A stretch of DNA of 64,000 bases. It comes from Proliferodiscus dingleyae. Taxonomy: Eukaryota; Ascomycota; Leotiomycetes; Helotiales; Lachnaceae. The stretch lies in assembly GCA_003988795.1 (NCBI GenBank), contig QYAK01000020.1, positions 310,001-374,000 of the forward strand. Direction: 5' to 3'. Under the pieces are notes generated by a model, which worked only from the letters and a program-made list of their open reading frames with translations, was not told the DNA's origin and searched no databases. The translations under genes were made by a program, and so were the position numbers. The stretch's first letter is position 1; each line of letters opens with the position of its first letter. Below are positions 1-11,005 of the stretch, one piece after another.

Positions 1-2160
1 TAACTACAAACTAGGTATAAGAATGATTAAACTTATAATTAAACCTATTATTAAACCTAAGGCTATGTCATAACTTAAACTTAGCCTTAGATCTTTCTCT
101 TTCCTTTGCTATATAGTTTGTAGACTAGTACTCGTCTTTCTTATATATAAAGTAACGCTTCCTAGAGAATTAATAACATAGTTAATAGCTATAATCCTAA
201 TAATAGTTCCTAGAAGGTGTTAAGTACTTGTATTAACGTTCTATTATATAAGTATATAGCTTAGGTATAGTTATATCCTAATATAAGTGCTTATATATAG
301 TAATTAAAGATTAGATCTTATTAATTACTTTATTTAACAAGTCTATAGGGTTAATATAGTTAAGCTAGTACTCTTTATGTATTCTATATATAATAATTAA
401 CTTGTCTTATATATATTAATTACTTTGTAATTGCGGGTTAAGCCTATACCTTATTTCTAATAGTCGTTTGATAAGTAAGTTAAAATAATCCTTTAATAAT
501 TTGTTAGGATATTATACCTTAATCTATTCTAAATTAAGGTTAGTCTATTCTGTTTAAACTACTAGATAGTAATTATTATCTTTGAAGTACTAGTATATAA
601 CCTTACGTATGTAATCGAAAGTAAGGTTACTTACTCAAGTTAAACTATTATAATAATAACTTAAGGCTAATCCTTTTAATATCGTTAGGAAGCCTTTTAA
701 GTAACTATCTTTAGGCAATCTAGCTCTATTATAAATATTATAGAATATAAGAAGCTTATAGTTAAAGCTATTATTATTACTATTATACTTTATGTTCTTA
801 AAGTAGATCTTAGTAATAGAGGTTAATTACGAGGCATAATTATAGCTACTATTATTAAAAAGGAGAGGCAAGCTTATGTTTAAGGGTAATTAAGTACTAT
901 ATTACTACTATATAACAAGTATTAGTATAGGTGTATATTAGGTAAGTTGTATATTAGGTTAGTATTAAGTTTGAGATATAAGCGTAGAAAGTTTAAAAGT
1001 TAGTATTACTTTTAGAAGTTACGTTTATATACTACGTTTCTTAAGTCTATTATTAATTAGGATTAAGTTAATTATATTAAACTCTTTAATATATTTGTTA
1101 ATATCTTCGTTAGTCTATTTAGGAAGGCCTTAAGAATAGATAGTATTATAAAGGCTCCTTATAATAAGATTACTATTAATTTCTTAAACAAGCATATCTT
1201 GTTAGCGAAGTGTTTTGCGTAGCCTAGCAAGTATTCCTCTTCTAATTAATCTAATTTTAGTAATATTCTATAAAGTAAAGTTTTTACTAAAATAGTACTA
1301 AAGGTTACTATTATGGAAATCTAGTTCCTTAAACTCTTAGATATACTATAGGACGTACTTATCCTATTCTATAGGCTTAATAGACTTAGGGTTAGTTGTA
1401 TAGTCTATTATGTATAATGTCTTTAGTATAAGGTTAATAGGTATTAAGATAGGTAATAGAGGGGATAGATTAGTAGAAGGATTAGCGGGTTAAGACAACC
1501 TAAATCGTAAATCGTAGCTTAATTCCCTTAAAGCTAGCATAGCATTATTCGTGAATGTTAGGCTAATACTACTTTAATGGATTTAAGGTTTAATTTAATA
1601 AGGTTATTATATATTTGATAAGTAAAGGTAAGGGTACCTATTAAGGCAATATAGCAAGAAGTAAGTGTTTAAGAGTATAGATTAAAAGACATAAAGACCT
1701 AACGATCTAGTTTTTTTTATTAACTTCTAGGATACCTTAGTTAACTAAGAACTTTATTAAAAGCTTTAGTATCCCTTAGTTCTTAGGATATAGTAGATCT
1801 TAGGTAGTTTTAGGTAAACCTAATACTAATCTATAGATCTAGTATCTTATAGAAGTAGTAGAAATCTATATTTAGGCCTAAAGAACCTCGTTAGCTTTAA
1901 TATAGATATCTTCTACTCTTTAATATATCTAACTTAGATTAATATTATACTTTCCAAGTAGGTAAGCCTAAAGAACCTCGTTAGCTTACTAATACCCTTA
2001 GAATACGCGTTATCTCTAATCTATATACGTAATACTAATTAGTATTAGTTATAATAGGGTTATATTACTATTATCCTAATAGATTAAATAATATATAAGG
2101 TTTAACTGATTATATTAAAGCTGTCGAATACAGTATAGGAGGAGTATAAAGCTTTTACCT
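1..2160. repeat. AT-rich, ORF-free block (probable RIP-mutated repeat)
   Basis: This stretch is dominated by A/T, with very frequent TA and TTA/CTA/TAG words and few CG pairs. No open reading frame of useful length occurs on either strand, in sharp contrast to the sequence after about 2170. In filamentous ascomycetes such blocks are usually transposon copies degraded by repeat-induced point mutation (C-to-T changes). No element type can be named because no transposase or reverse-transcriptase motif survives that I can read. The right edge coincides with the 3' end of a broken F-box gene. Confidence is high that it is non-coding and AT-rich, moderate that RIP is the cause. Confidence 0.75.
1876..1987. 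repeat. 22-bp direct repeat inside the AT-rich block
   Basis: An identical 22-base word (gcctaaagaacctcgttagctt) lies at 1876-1897 and again at 1966-1987, a period of 90 bp. It is GC-richer than its surroundings. It may be a remnant of a tandem repeat or a transposon terminal region that escaped complete decay. Confidence 0.6.
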
Positions 2161-2171
2161 CCTGCTTTGTA

Positions 2172-3349
2172 CTATACCCTATTAGGTTTAGTATTCATAG
2201 AGATGCCTATATTGCAAGAGTTCCAACAGTATCGTAGCCCATCATTTCCTGGTGACTGCTCTGATGGTATTCCCACTAGCATCGCAGGCTGAATTTTTAG
2301 AGTAACCAATTGGTCGAAATCCACCATAGATCCCAATAGACTCGCATCCGAAAGCATCTCTGTGTCGTGGTGGAGATCTCTACCGTGATGGTAGTCAGGA
2401 TCTTCAAGTACGAGCTCTTTCAGGCAACGTCTTGAATTCTCCAATCCCTGTTTGAGCTTTGCAGGAATAAGAAGACAGTGATTCCTATCTGACAAATCCC
2501 CGGGATCTTTTCGTTGGTAAGTGAAGCTCTCAAGTGCGTTGAAATGCTTGAGGAATTGTCGCATGAATTTACATCTCAGCATACTATATGTAATGGCAAG
2601 TTTTCGAACTGGCAATCCGGAGTTTATTTCACAGAGACCAGAACAGAATTCGTCCTCTGTCTCTAGTAGTGAGTGGTTCAGATCCTCCACACAAATCTCT
2701 CGCAGCTGCTCACACTTGAGAACTTTGAAGAGGCTCTGGCATGTCGTAGCTCTTATTCCAATTTTCGAGCCTCTTGGTGCTAGAAAACTCACACGTCGAA
2801 GGTTTGGAAGATATGGTTTCATCTTGTGGTGCCAGTTGTTTTCAATTCGATCGAGAACATAGTCGACATGGTACGAAGTGTAATTCCCAAAAATTAGAGT
2901 GATTGATTCGAGGTTCTTGGACAAGAGATGTATGAGAAGAGCCGCCATAGCGTCCCAGTTCCCCGACGACCATAATGCTTCATACCACCGGCCACATTTC
3001 TGCTGAGGGAGAGACGTTGTTTTGATCTGCTCCATTGCCCAACCACGTTTCTCTACAGGTATACATGAAGTGTCAATATTTCCCTTTCCGTAGCACGATT
3101 GTGAATCGAGATACGGGGCCCTCAACTCAAGGGCCTTGACTTGCTCTACAAAGTGAGGTCCATCAATAAGGGTTCGTATGAGCAGGGCCACCGACTGAGT
3201 GTCGGTTTGCCTGAAGCTAGAGAATAACGCCGGTTGACTGAGGGCGTACAATCGCCGAGACAGAGGCAGAGGCTCCAGATATCCCCAAATTCAACTTGGT
3301 CAATGATTCCGAGGACCAATTCGTTTGATAAGTCATTGAATGAAGCCAT
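2172..3349 (-). pseudogene. F-box protein gene, frameshifted and probably 3'-truncated
   Basis: The start (3349) opens with an F-box-like segment (LSNELVLGIIDQVEFGDI). The frame then runs into a non-homologous tail, while the frame one base away continues the expected F-box ending (SRRLYALSQPALFSSF) and runs for more than 350 residues to 2172. Joining the two needs a single-base shift near 3290; no intron with usable splice sites fits there. The long part has leucine-rich stretches typical of fungal F-box/LRR proteins. The last residues read into the AT-rich block, so the original C-terminus may have been lost to an insertion. Such proteins act as substrate receptors of SCF ubiquitin ligases. 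An assembly error is an alternative cause of the shift. Confidence 0.6.
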
Positions 3350-3379
3350 AGTGAAAATACAAGTCACAGCCACTTAAAA

Positions 3380-4738
3380 TTGCAAGTTGAGGGCCAGGGA
3401 CGGCTTGGATCAGATATCCAGGTTCTAGCTGGCCTGTTTTACCATACTGACTTTCGTTATGCTGCGAGGAATTTGTGACATGGATCCCGTTATGTCTCCT
3501 TTGGGTCGTATAATGGATCTTCATCATAGACCGCTAACGAATCTTCGAGATGGTTCGAAATGTATCTAGCACGTGATGTTGCAGCCTACGTACTTACGTC
3601 CCACACGTTGATCCAATGCGTATACGGTTGCGTATCAGTATGAACAAGTCACCAGAGCATTTGGCTTCCAGGAAGACAATGCTTATAAGGCACATAAATT
3701 GATTTTGGTCGTAGACATTGAAGCGAAGACGATCTGCGCCGTCAGTTGTAGGACAAAAATCTTCCGAGCCTTCCGACCTCATTTCCCCTCGTTTCCGCTA
3801 TCTCAGTAGCTACAGTCTCCTTCGACAGAATAATGGACTCCTGGAGGAAATGCTTTTCGACCGGTGGGGCAATTTCTTATAGAAGGTCCGAAGAGATGGC
3901 GGAATAGAGGAGCGTTCGGAAATTTTAACTTCCACGGCATAGCTCTTTGAAGGTCGATTAGCTTACAAAATAATCTGGTCTGATTCGTCTTGACCGTGCT
4001 TGCCATTTCTCCTTACCGACAGAGTAGGGTATATACGCGTACTCTACTATAGGGATCACTTGATATCATTGATCTTGGTAGCCATAGCGCGTGTGGTGAA
4101 TAGTAACGAGTACCTCGAGATCGACAGGCATTTCCTCAGTGCCGAACACCCCGGCAATTCTTTCTCGAGTGATCAGATGGGTATGCCCAGGGAGATCGTC
4201 CTGCGTCCAGGGCTAGCACTCCGCAGATCAACTCATGCGGGGCGAGCTCGAGCTCTTATACGGGCCATTCTTGCAAGGATGAGTAATTACAAGAAGATAA
4301 TTGGTTGGCTAAGCCTATGCTTGAATACTTTATATGGAGTCAACACTACCATGCTCGACTCTATGCTCAAGGATATCTGCAATAACACCCCTGACGGCGG
4401 CCAAAAAGCACGCAAATCTCCATTGTATTTGCGAGTACGAGTGCGAGTGCGAGTGCGACGTACGAACATTTATGGCAGGAGTCTTGTGCTTTTGTACTAT
4501 TAAGACCGAAGAACCTTGCAGACTGCAGGAACAAGTGTGCCCATCACCATTTGCCTCGTAGGCACATTCCAAGTTGAGATGAGGAAGGCAAACAGTATGT
4601 TTCATGTGTCATACATATGTGAGCCTTTGACATACAAAGACAAGTCGAAAGTATCGGACTGACTTTCTGCAACACTCTTATTTTTACACTTTGTGTCAGA
4701 AATCTGGGCTCATTTGACGTGCCAATCACTCTCGCAAT
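3380..4738. other. Intergenic, no supported gene; short hexamer repeat
   Basis: Only short, unrelated reading frames are present and none shows a recognisable domain. An imperfect hexanucleotide microsatellite of the gcgagt type lies at 4431-4460. The right part is the promoter of the peroxidase gene. Confidence 0.5.
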
Positions 4739-5710
4739 ATGAAGTATTCCGTAACCTGCACAAGCTTCGTCTTTGCACTTGCCAATGCACTTCAGAGCCG
4801 GCAAGACTCATCATGGGCACCTGCAGGGCCAGACGACTGTATGCCGCACGAAGAAACTCCCTTGGCTTAATTAAGTTTACTCATAGAAAAATAGATCGCG
4901 GTCCCTGCCCTATGATGAACACATTGGCAAATCATGGGTTCCTTCCGCACGATGGTAGAAACATCACGAAAGCAAACGCTGTTGCAGCCTTGGGAAATGG
5001 ACTCAACTTCGATCCTGCCCTCGCTACCATTATGTGGGAACAGGCTATAATCGCCAATCCAGAACCCAATGCTACTTTCTTCACGCTGTAAGCCAATTAC
5101 TACGAATCAGGGAATTTGGAGAATTAACACGCTACTGCCAGTGATAACCTTAACCGACACAACGTTCTAGAACACGATGCAAGTATGAGGTAAGAATACC
5201 TTGACTGTACCAATTAGGTAGTGCTTAGTGCGGCTTCTCGATAGTCACTGACTGAGAACCGTCAGCCGCTCTGATGCTTACTTCGGAAACAACCACGTTT
5301 TCAACCAGACAATCTTCGACACAACCACGGTCTATTGGACCGATGAAGTGCTCACTGCTAAGATGCTAGCCAACGGAAAGATCTTTAGACAGGTTGAGTC
5401 AAGGTCGACGAACCCTAACTATACTTTCACGGAGACCACGGAACACTTCAGTCTCGGCGAGGTAGCTGCACCCATTATCGTGTTTGGAGATATGACGGCC
5501 GGCACAGTCAATAGATCTTTCGTTGAATATTTCTTTGGTAAGTTGCGGACTTTCTAAATTCTGTGAAAGCTCTAGCTAACTATTTATATAGAGAACGAGA
5601 AATTGCCGAGCTCATTGGGGTGGGTTAAGAAGGTCGATCCTGTCACTCTGGACAACATCACATCCGTGACTAACATGATCGATGCAAACGTAAATCTCAC
5701 TAGTTCATAA
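4739..5710 (+). CDS. Secreted haem-thiolate peroxidase (family 2; chloroperoxidase/unspecific peroxygenase type)
   Basis: Five exons join in frame: 4739-4838, 4895-5087, 5142-5189, 5266-5537 and 5592-5710, giving 243 residues. The N-terminus is a hydrophobic signal peptide. Next comes the diagnostic PCP motif (GPCPMMNTLANHG, Cys = haem axial ligand), then FLPHDGRNIT, and the EHD-S motif (NRHNVLEHDAS) whose Glu acts as acid-base catalyst in this family. The length and the EHD-S motif place it with the short peroxygenases. Known members use H2O2 to oxygenate or halogenate organic substrates outside the cell. The splice after residue 33 uses the second of two nearby AG acceptors; the first would create a stop. 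The in-frame ATG at 4693 was rejected because it bypasses the signal peptide. Predicted N-glycosylation sites (NAT, NIT, NYT, NQT) fit secretion. Confidence 0.9.
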
Positions 5711-6300
5711 GGGGTCGCGAAATGGAAATATGCCTTACAACTTATGTTGTCTGCGGCATCTTGCTTCAAGATGCACCCCTAATTCATTTCTCGTGGAGGG
5801 GAGCTCGGGCCATCAGTCTCTCATTCTCTTCATAAGACAATTTTTTTTACATTTGGAATTCCAATAAATGTTCCATTTGATACCTTAAGAGCTCTGCTTG
5901 CAAGTCTCTCCTTAAATTCGAGTCTTGATATGTGATATAATAGTTAGCTATTGATCGATATATTCTTAGGTTCAAGATACAGTTGTCGAGTTGTACGTCG
6001 GAAATCAAAAACAAAAAACTCTTTTCGAACCGGTTACATTAGATTGAAAGCGCGTAACTATGGCATAGACATAATTGTGCAAGTTTTCGGTGATGTTTGT
6101 ACTGCGCTTCAGAAAGCAAGTTATGTATTCTTAGCTGACATATAATTGCTGACGCGCTGATGGGAATGGGCTTGACTTTTCATGACTTCTACAGGTATGT
6201 TCAAAATCCATCGCGGCTTGCTCAACAAAGTTAGTAGTAGAACCTACTTTCCTATCTCTCAGATCAATCCGTCTCACGACACAATCTCACGACCTCGCAG
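5711..6300. other. Intergenic, nothing recognised
   Basis: This is the 3' flank of the peroxidase gene. It is AT-leaning with only short reading frames and no recognisable domain, repeat or RNA. Confidence 0.5.
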
Positions 6301-6302
6301 CC

Positions 6303-7260
6303 CTAATCACAATCCGAATAACAACCTTGTCCTTCGATGAATTTTAACAGCAGGAGACTTATGATATCGATGTTCTTGACTTCGGGCTCGGGCTTGAAGA
6401 GGGAATGTTCGAAAAGCGCGGCGTTGGAGGTAAGCAACATAGGGCCCAGCATTTCGGCGACCGCTTTGACGCTACCGCTGTCCTTATTACCTTCCAAGAC
6501 GTCAGAAAAGCTGCCTAGTAGAAACATCGCGAAAGAATTACACAGCCAATCCATCAACTCGGCATTCTTAAGAAAACAAGCAAGACTTTCATCGTATGCC
6601 CATTTCATAAATGGACCAACAATCTTCTTGAAGATATCCTTGCTAAAATCCTTTAACTATTTGACGAAATATCAGCCATCTCCTGCACCTCAAAGAACCT
6701 CAGCCCACCGCGAACGAGGTGTAACTTATGAAATTCTCAGATCACTTAGAAATCCTAAACTCATTCCAATTATTATCTATGTACATATTTTCCTCTCATG
6801 CTGATCTTGCTTCAGCTGCTCCTCGTCAAGTTTTTGGCACATGTTCATTCCTTCCTCCGAGATAGGGAAGCCTAGGCCGGAGACACGCTAGTAAAAGTCG
6901 TCCATAAGCTCGCCGTCTTTGGGCATGTCTTGGTTCTTGTCGTTAAGAAAATCGCCGCCATTGGAGGCTCATGTAAGATTATTTTTTTTGAGAGAGAGTT
7001 ATTAATGGAGGTATTAGTGAAATGCGAGGCGGGAGGATGGGGATGTGATGGATTACGTACGGGTTGGCGTTCGAGTGCTTGAATGCTTGCACTTTAGGTT
7101 CAACAGCTGTCTTGGTAGATCTTTTCCTAGCGCTGGTGGGAGCAGCAGCATTCGAGAAAGTCTCTAAAATTACTGCTTTAAAATTGAAGAAGCAAGAAGG
7201 GCAAGTATTAGATGTCAGAGTCAATTACTTAGGTTGAGAGTGCATCCAAGACATAGGATA
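6303..7260 (-). pseudogene. Degenerate coding relic, unrecognised
   Basis: On the minus strand, protein-like segments lie in succession: about 7224-7060, then about 6965-6790, then about 6680-6303. They are interrupted by in-frame TAG/TGA codons at places where CAG or TGG would keep the sense (for example before LKDFSKDIFKKIVGPF and after ELMDDFY). Intron-like gaps separate them. The composition is that of a real acidic/helical protein. The stops are of the kind C-to-T/G-to-A mutation produces. I do not recognise the family. It lies just downstream of, and codirectional with, the T5orf172 gene. Confidence 0.45.
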
Positions 7261-7298
7261 AGCAGAAAAAGCCAATTTAGCTGACTAGCAAGTCAAAT

Positions 7299-9515
7299 TC
7301 AGGAGAGTTCAAACCATTTAGTCACCGCGTTCTTAGAAAATAATTTCCCTGTATCACTCTCATCCGGTAAGAAGGTCCCTGTGGCGGCTCGCCTCGTCTC
7401 GTATGACGAAAAGTCCTCTTCCGACGACCTCTCTCCATCGCTTATCCAGTCATCATCAGACGCAATCATCGTTTCGATGCCAAAGCATCTCAGCGATTGG
7501 TTGAGTTTTCTTTCCACATTTTCTATCCCTCCAATTTTGATTTCCTTCATTATCTTGTCTACTTCGTCGACTAAGTCACTTGTCAATGGAGTGCTGAGCG
7601 TTATCGTAGATTTTTCACCATCTTCACCAGCATTATATTTGACCTCTGTGCGCTGCGTAAAACCGGCCGAAGCTTTCCCGGAGTATGTCCCACTATCTGG
7701 ACAACCAGGTACCTCATTTTGCATTTTGCGTTTTAGTGGGTTGGATTCCACTCTGGGATTCATGTCGATAGATCCCGGTTCCTGCGAATTTGCTGCAAGT
7801 AGCTGGTGTTCTTTCATGCGGTATGAACTAGAAGCCTCTGCATCATGGGACATCCGAGAGACCTTTCGACCATGAGAATTCGAATTTGTTTGTCGATCTT
7901 TGCTGGAGGGGGATTTCTCAGGACCAAATAAGCGTGGTCCCTTTGCTCTCTTGAAGCGAGGAAGCGGCCCCTCCCATTCCCCTCGCTGATAGGCCTCTTG
8001 TAGAAACTGGAATCCCGCATGTGTTGGGTTATACCCAATACCTAGCTTCGCCTGACCGTTGAAGTGTTTCAGTTCCTTTATCGTTACGACAGGTAGAAGT
8101 GTAGCGTCTCCCAATGGGGATTCGCTTATTCCCAGGTCAGGGCTGCTGACAGATAGACATCCAGTTTGGATGGCTTTCAGATGCTCCGCAAGCTTTTCAG
8201 CCTCCTCCATATACGATATTTGGTTGGCCATTCGATCTTTCAAAGTACTTGGTTGAAGCGCAGGAAAATCAATTACACTGTCCAAAATATAGAAGAAATC
8301 TTCATCGAGTTCTTCAATACTCGGTGGCGAGGATGAATAATCTCCAAAGCGATTCCGTAACGTTCGTGCAATCCGCATCAAGTCTCCAAAGTCGCCTTTG
8401 AGAGTTGGTAGCTGGAGTAAATCACATATAGATCGTAAATGTTTTTCCAAAAAGATCGCATTGACATACAATGCTCTTTGTTCATCTGCGGAGTCAATTG
8501 ACTCATCGATTGGATATTTGTCAATGATATCTGTCCAGACTTTTGAAACCCGGTCAGAAGATCCACATTGGTTGAAATCTTGCTTTTTGAGATGATCCTG
8601 CCATTGACATGTCAGGACGCCGTTTTCGTATGGTTGAGTCAGTGCCCATCTGCACCAACGTGTTACCACCCGCCGAGCATGTATGTGAGATACCGTAAAC
8701 CACTCCTTGTGCTGACGTTGACATTGTGCACAGAACTGAGTCTTCCTTAAGGAAACCAGCTCAGCGTGGATAATGGCCTCGATCCGATTGGCATGAGGTA
8801 TCATTGGCGAATGGGCGACTACTTCGGGGCTTCTCAGACATCCAGCTAGCTGATGTGCTCGATGCTCTGGATGATGTTTCGAAAAACCAATCTTGAGCTC
8901 CGCTAGAGTGCCGAAGCTCTGAGACCGGAGAATATAGATGTATCCCAATCCATGATCCTGGACTTCGCTTGGGTTCAACGGAGCACAAATCTTCGTTCGT
9001 AGCTCCTCACACACCGATTTGTTGTCCAAGATATCATTTCGGAAGGGCTGTAAGTTGGTATCTCCAAGCTTTTCCTTTAGGTTAGGTGTCGTTTTGCCTT
9101 CGCAGACCTTGGCAAGATTACGTAGCAGCTCTTCTACGACGGGAAGAAAGTCTGCTGAGGCGTTGCGTTTCGATGCGGCTTCGCACAACTGCCTCGCACT
9201 CTCGACCCTCGTCGAGTCATAGAACACGAATCGAGGTTTGTTTGAATCTAGTGGAAAGTCGAATAGTATTGCATTTTTACCCTCGTTGCCGTTGAACGCG
9301 GTTATTTGAGCGCAACTACAAAGCATATTCTGCTTTGTCGCCCCAAGAGGACTACAACGAAACGTGGGGCAAAACGACCGTTTCGATAGATCCAGACTGA
9401 TCTTAAGTGATGTTGGCCATGACGAGGCTGTTGTTGGACTTGGTGTTACGGACTGTTTTGTCATTTCTAAAAAGGATCTGAGATTTAGGTCCTTAGATGT
9501 CGCTAAGAGGCCCAC
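7299..9515 (-). CDS. T5orf172 (GIY-YIG-like, DUF1766) domain protein
   Basis: This is a single long frame of 738 residues. Residues 188-290 carry the T5orf172 pattern: GYIYIL, then LKIGFS about 12 residues on, a conserved Arg (HRAHQL), RIEAIIHAEL, a CxxC pair (FCAQC) and HKEWF. T5orf172 is related to GIY-YIG nucleases and is common in uncharacterised fungal proteins; no biochemical role is established for these. The N-terminal 187 residues and the charged, low-complexity C-terminal 300 residues (many Ser, Lys, Glu) look largely disordered. I chose the first ATG of the frame; a spliced upstream exon cannot be excluded. The gene stands alone, with a coding relic downstream. Confidence 0.75.
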   Translation of the reverse strand: MGLLATSKDLNLRSFLEMTKQSVTPSPTTASSWPTSLKISLDLSKRSFCPTFRCSPLGATKQNMLCSCAQITAFNGNEGKNAILFDFPLDSNKPRFVFYDSTRVESARQLCEAASKRNASADFLPVVEELLRNLAKVCEGKTTPNLKEKLGDTNLQPFRNDILDNKSVCEELRTKICAPLNPSEVQDHGLGYIYILRSQSFGTLAELKIGFSKHHPEHRAHQLAGCLRSPEVVAHSPMIPHANRIEAIIHAELVSLRKTQFCAQCQRQHKEWFTVSHIHARRVVTRWCRWALTQPYENGVLTCQWQDHLKKQDFNQCGSSDRVSKVWTDIIDKYPIDESIDSADEQRALYVNAIFLEKHLRSICDLLQLPTLKGDFGDLMRIARTLRNRFGDYSSSPPSIEELDEDFFYILDSVIDFPALQPSTLKDRMANQISYMEEAEKLAEHLKAIQTGCLSVSSPDLGISESPLGDATLLPVVTIKELKHFNGQAKLGIGYNPTHAGFQFLQEAYQRGEWEGPLPRFKRAKGPRLFGPEKSPSSKDRQTNSNSHGRKVSRMSHDAEASSSYRMKEHQLLAANSQEPGSIDMNPRVESNPLKRKMQNEVPGCPDSGTYSGKASAGFTQRTEVKYNAGEDGEKSTITLSTPLTSDLVDEVDKIMKEIKIGGIENVERKLNQSLRCFGIETMIASDDDWISDGERSSEEDFSSYETRRAATGTFLPDESDTGKLFSKNAVTKWFELS

Positions 9516-10072
9516 AAAGATTAGAGAGAGGGCAAATAAATCGGATGGAGTCTTTAATCAGTTGATATGGATTTCGAGGTAGCAGCAGCTGCCTGGCGCT
9601 TAGAACGAGGGAGGGCTCCCTACTCCGGAAACAGCCCTGTTTCAGCCCCCCTACCCCCCTGTATTTACATCAACACCAACACCAAGACAAAATGTAACAG
9701 AGTAGTAAGAACGGATACTATCACGACATCTTGATAAGCTTAGAGAAGTGGCTATGTTGCAGGTGACCAGGTGACCAGGATCTCCATAATTCCAGATATA
9801 AACAACATAGAGACTATAGCTGACTCGCGGACCGGAAGAGGGCCTCCTGAGCAAAGCCCAACTTACTCATTGGCGTGGTCAGGAACTCAGGGCCGTGGCT
9901 CAGATTAGAGCGGCGGCTGCTCAGGTTCGAAGATGGAAGCGGACTCTGGTAGGAAAGATTGTTGGTCGAGACTTTGGAGGTCTCAGCTGTCACGATGAGG
10001 ATCATAATGAGCTAGACTATCTCAGGTATTCATACTCCTAAATCAGCAAATCAGCTTAAGCTACATGCTCAA
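9516..10072. other. Intergenic, nothing recognised
   Basis: This gap lies between the T5orf172 start and the SDR stop. Only short frames are present; near 9767-9780 the word aggtgacc occurs twice in tandem. Confidence 0.5.
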
Positions 10073-11005
10073 TCACAACTTCCCGATATTCAGATAATAC
10101 AGCCCCTTCTCCTCCGCCTCTTGCTTCCTAGCAATCAGCTCCTCCAAATCCTCCTCGCAATCCCAGTACCGACCGCTCAACCACCCCACGCCGCCTTCCT
10201 CCCCCATAAGACTCCTCGCCGCAAGCGCAACAACACTATGGCCCGGCAGCGCCTGAGTATCAACCATCATCTTCTTCATCCCCTGCATGAACTCTCTTAT
10301 CTCCTGAGTCCCCTTCTCACTACTCTCCGTGATACTCGTGCTCACTCCCCCCGGCTGCACCACAAAGTTCTGGATGCCTTTATCCCTGAGCTCCATATCT
10401 AGCACCTGGATCGCTTTCTGCACGCCCGCTTTCGACGCACAGTAGCCGGACATGAACGGTATGGCGACCTCCGAGGCGGCCGAGCCGATCGTGATGATGG
10501 TGCCGTGACCACGGGCTGCAAAGGAGGGCGCGACGGCTCGGATCATCAGTATCGGCGCCTTGAGATTGACCTCCAATACGCGCCACCACTTCTGCAGATC
10601 TGGCTCGTCGTCTGCGAAGCGGGCCGTGTGTAGGATTCCCGCATTGTTGACGAGGACGTCCAGGGGTCCGAGCTTGGACTCGACCTCGGAGACAATGGAG
10701 GAGAATGAGGAGAGCACGTCGCCGACGACTGCTAGGGGTTTGGTGGTGGGGTGTATGGAGGTGATTTCGGAGACGAGGGAGGTGAGGTCTGGGGCACTGC
10801 GCGCAAGAACTGCGACGTTGGCGCCGGCCGAGGCGAAAGAAAGGGCGGCGGCGCGACCTATGCCACGGGAGGCACCTGTGATGAGGACATTCTTGCCGGT
10901 GAGGACTGAGGTGTACTGGGAGGGATTGATGAATGGGTAAGTGTCGTGGTGGATAGTGATGCCTGCAGACTGCACGAAAGGCATTTGAGAATTGGATTCC
11001 GACAT
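10073..11005 (-). CDS. Short-chain dehydrogenase/reductase (classical SDR)
   Basis: An intron-less gene of 310 residues. The Rossmann cofactor motif TGASRGIG is at 43-50, NNAG at 120-123, the catalytic Ser at about 175 and the YxxxK pair at Tyr188/Lys192. The arrangement is that of classical SDRs using NAD(P)H; the substrate cannot be told. A 35-residue N-terminal extension precedes the core, and a charged C-terminus follows (EELIARKQEAEEKG). It faces away from the GGA gene and is not part of an obvious biosynthetic cluster. Confidence 0.85.
   Translation of the reverse strand: MSESNSQMPFVQSAGITIHHDTYPFINPSQYTSVLTGKNVLITGASRGIGRAAALSFASAGANVAVLARSAPDLTSLVSEITSIHPTTKPLAVVGDVLSSFSSIVSEVESKLGPLDVLVNNAGILHTARFADDEPDLQKWWRVLEVNLKAPILMIRAVAPSFAARGHGTIITIGSAASEVAIPFMSGYCASKAGVQKAIQVLDMELRDKGIQNFVVQPGGVSTSITESSEKGTQEIREFMQGMKKMMVDTQALPGHSVVALAARSLMGEEGGVGWLSGRYWDCEEDLEELIARKQEAEEKGLYYLNIGKL

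Noticed and set aside
4000..4503. 167-residue plus frame ending in an Arg/Val repeat
   Set aside because: The only striking part is the translation of a gcgagt microsatellite; there is no domain and the frame is not continued.
4693..5091. Peroxidase reading frame starting at 4693 without introns
   Set aside because: It lacks a signal peptide and reads through the first intron; the spliced start at 4739 gives both signal peptide and the family sequence before PCP.
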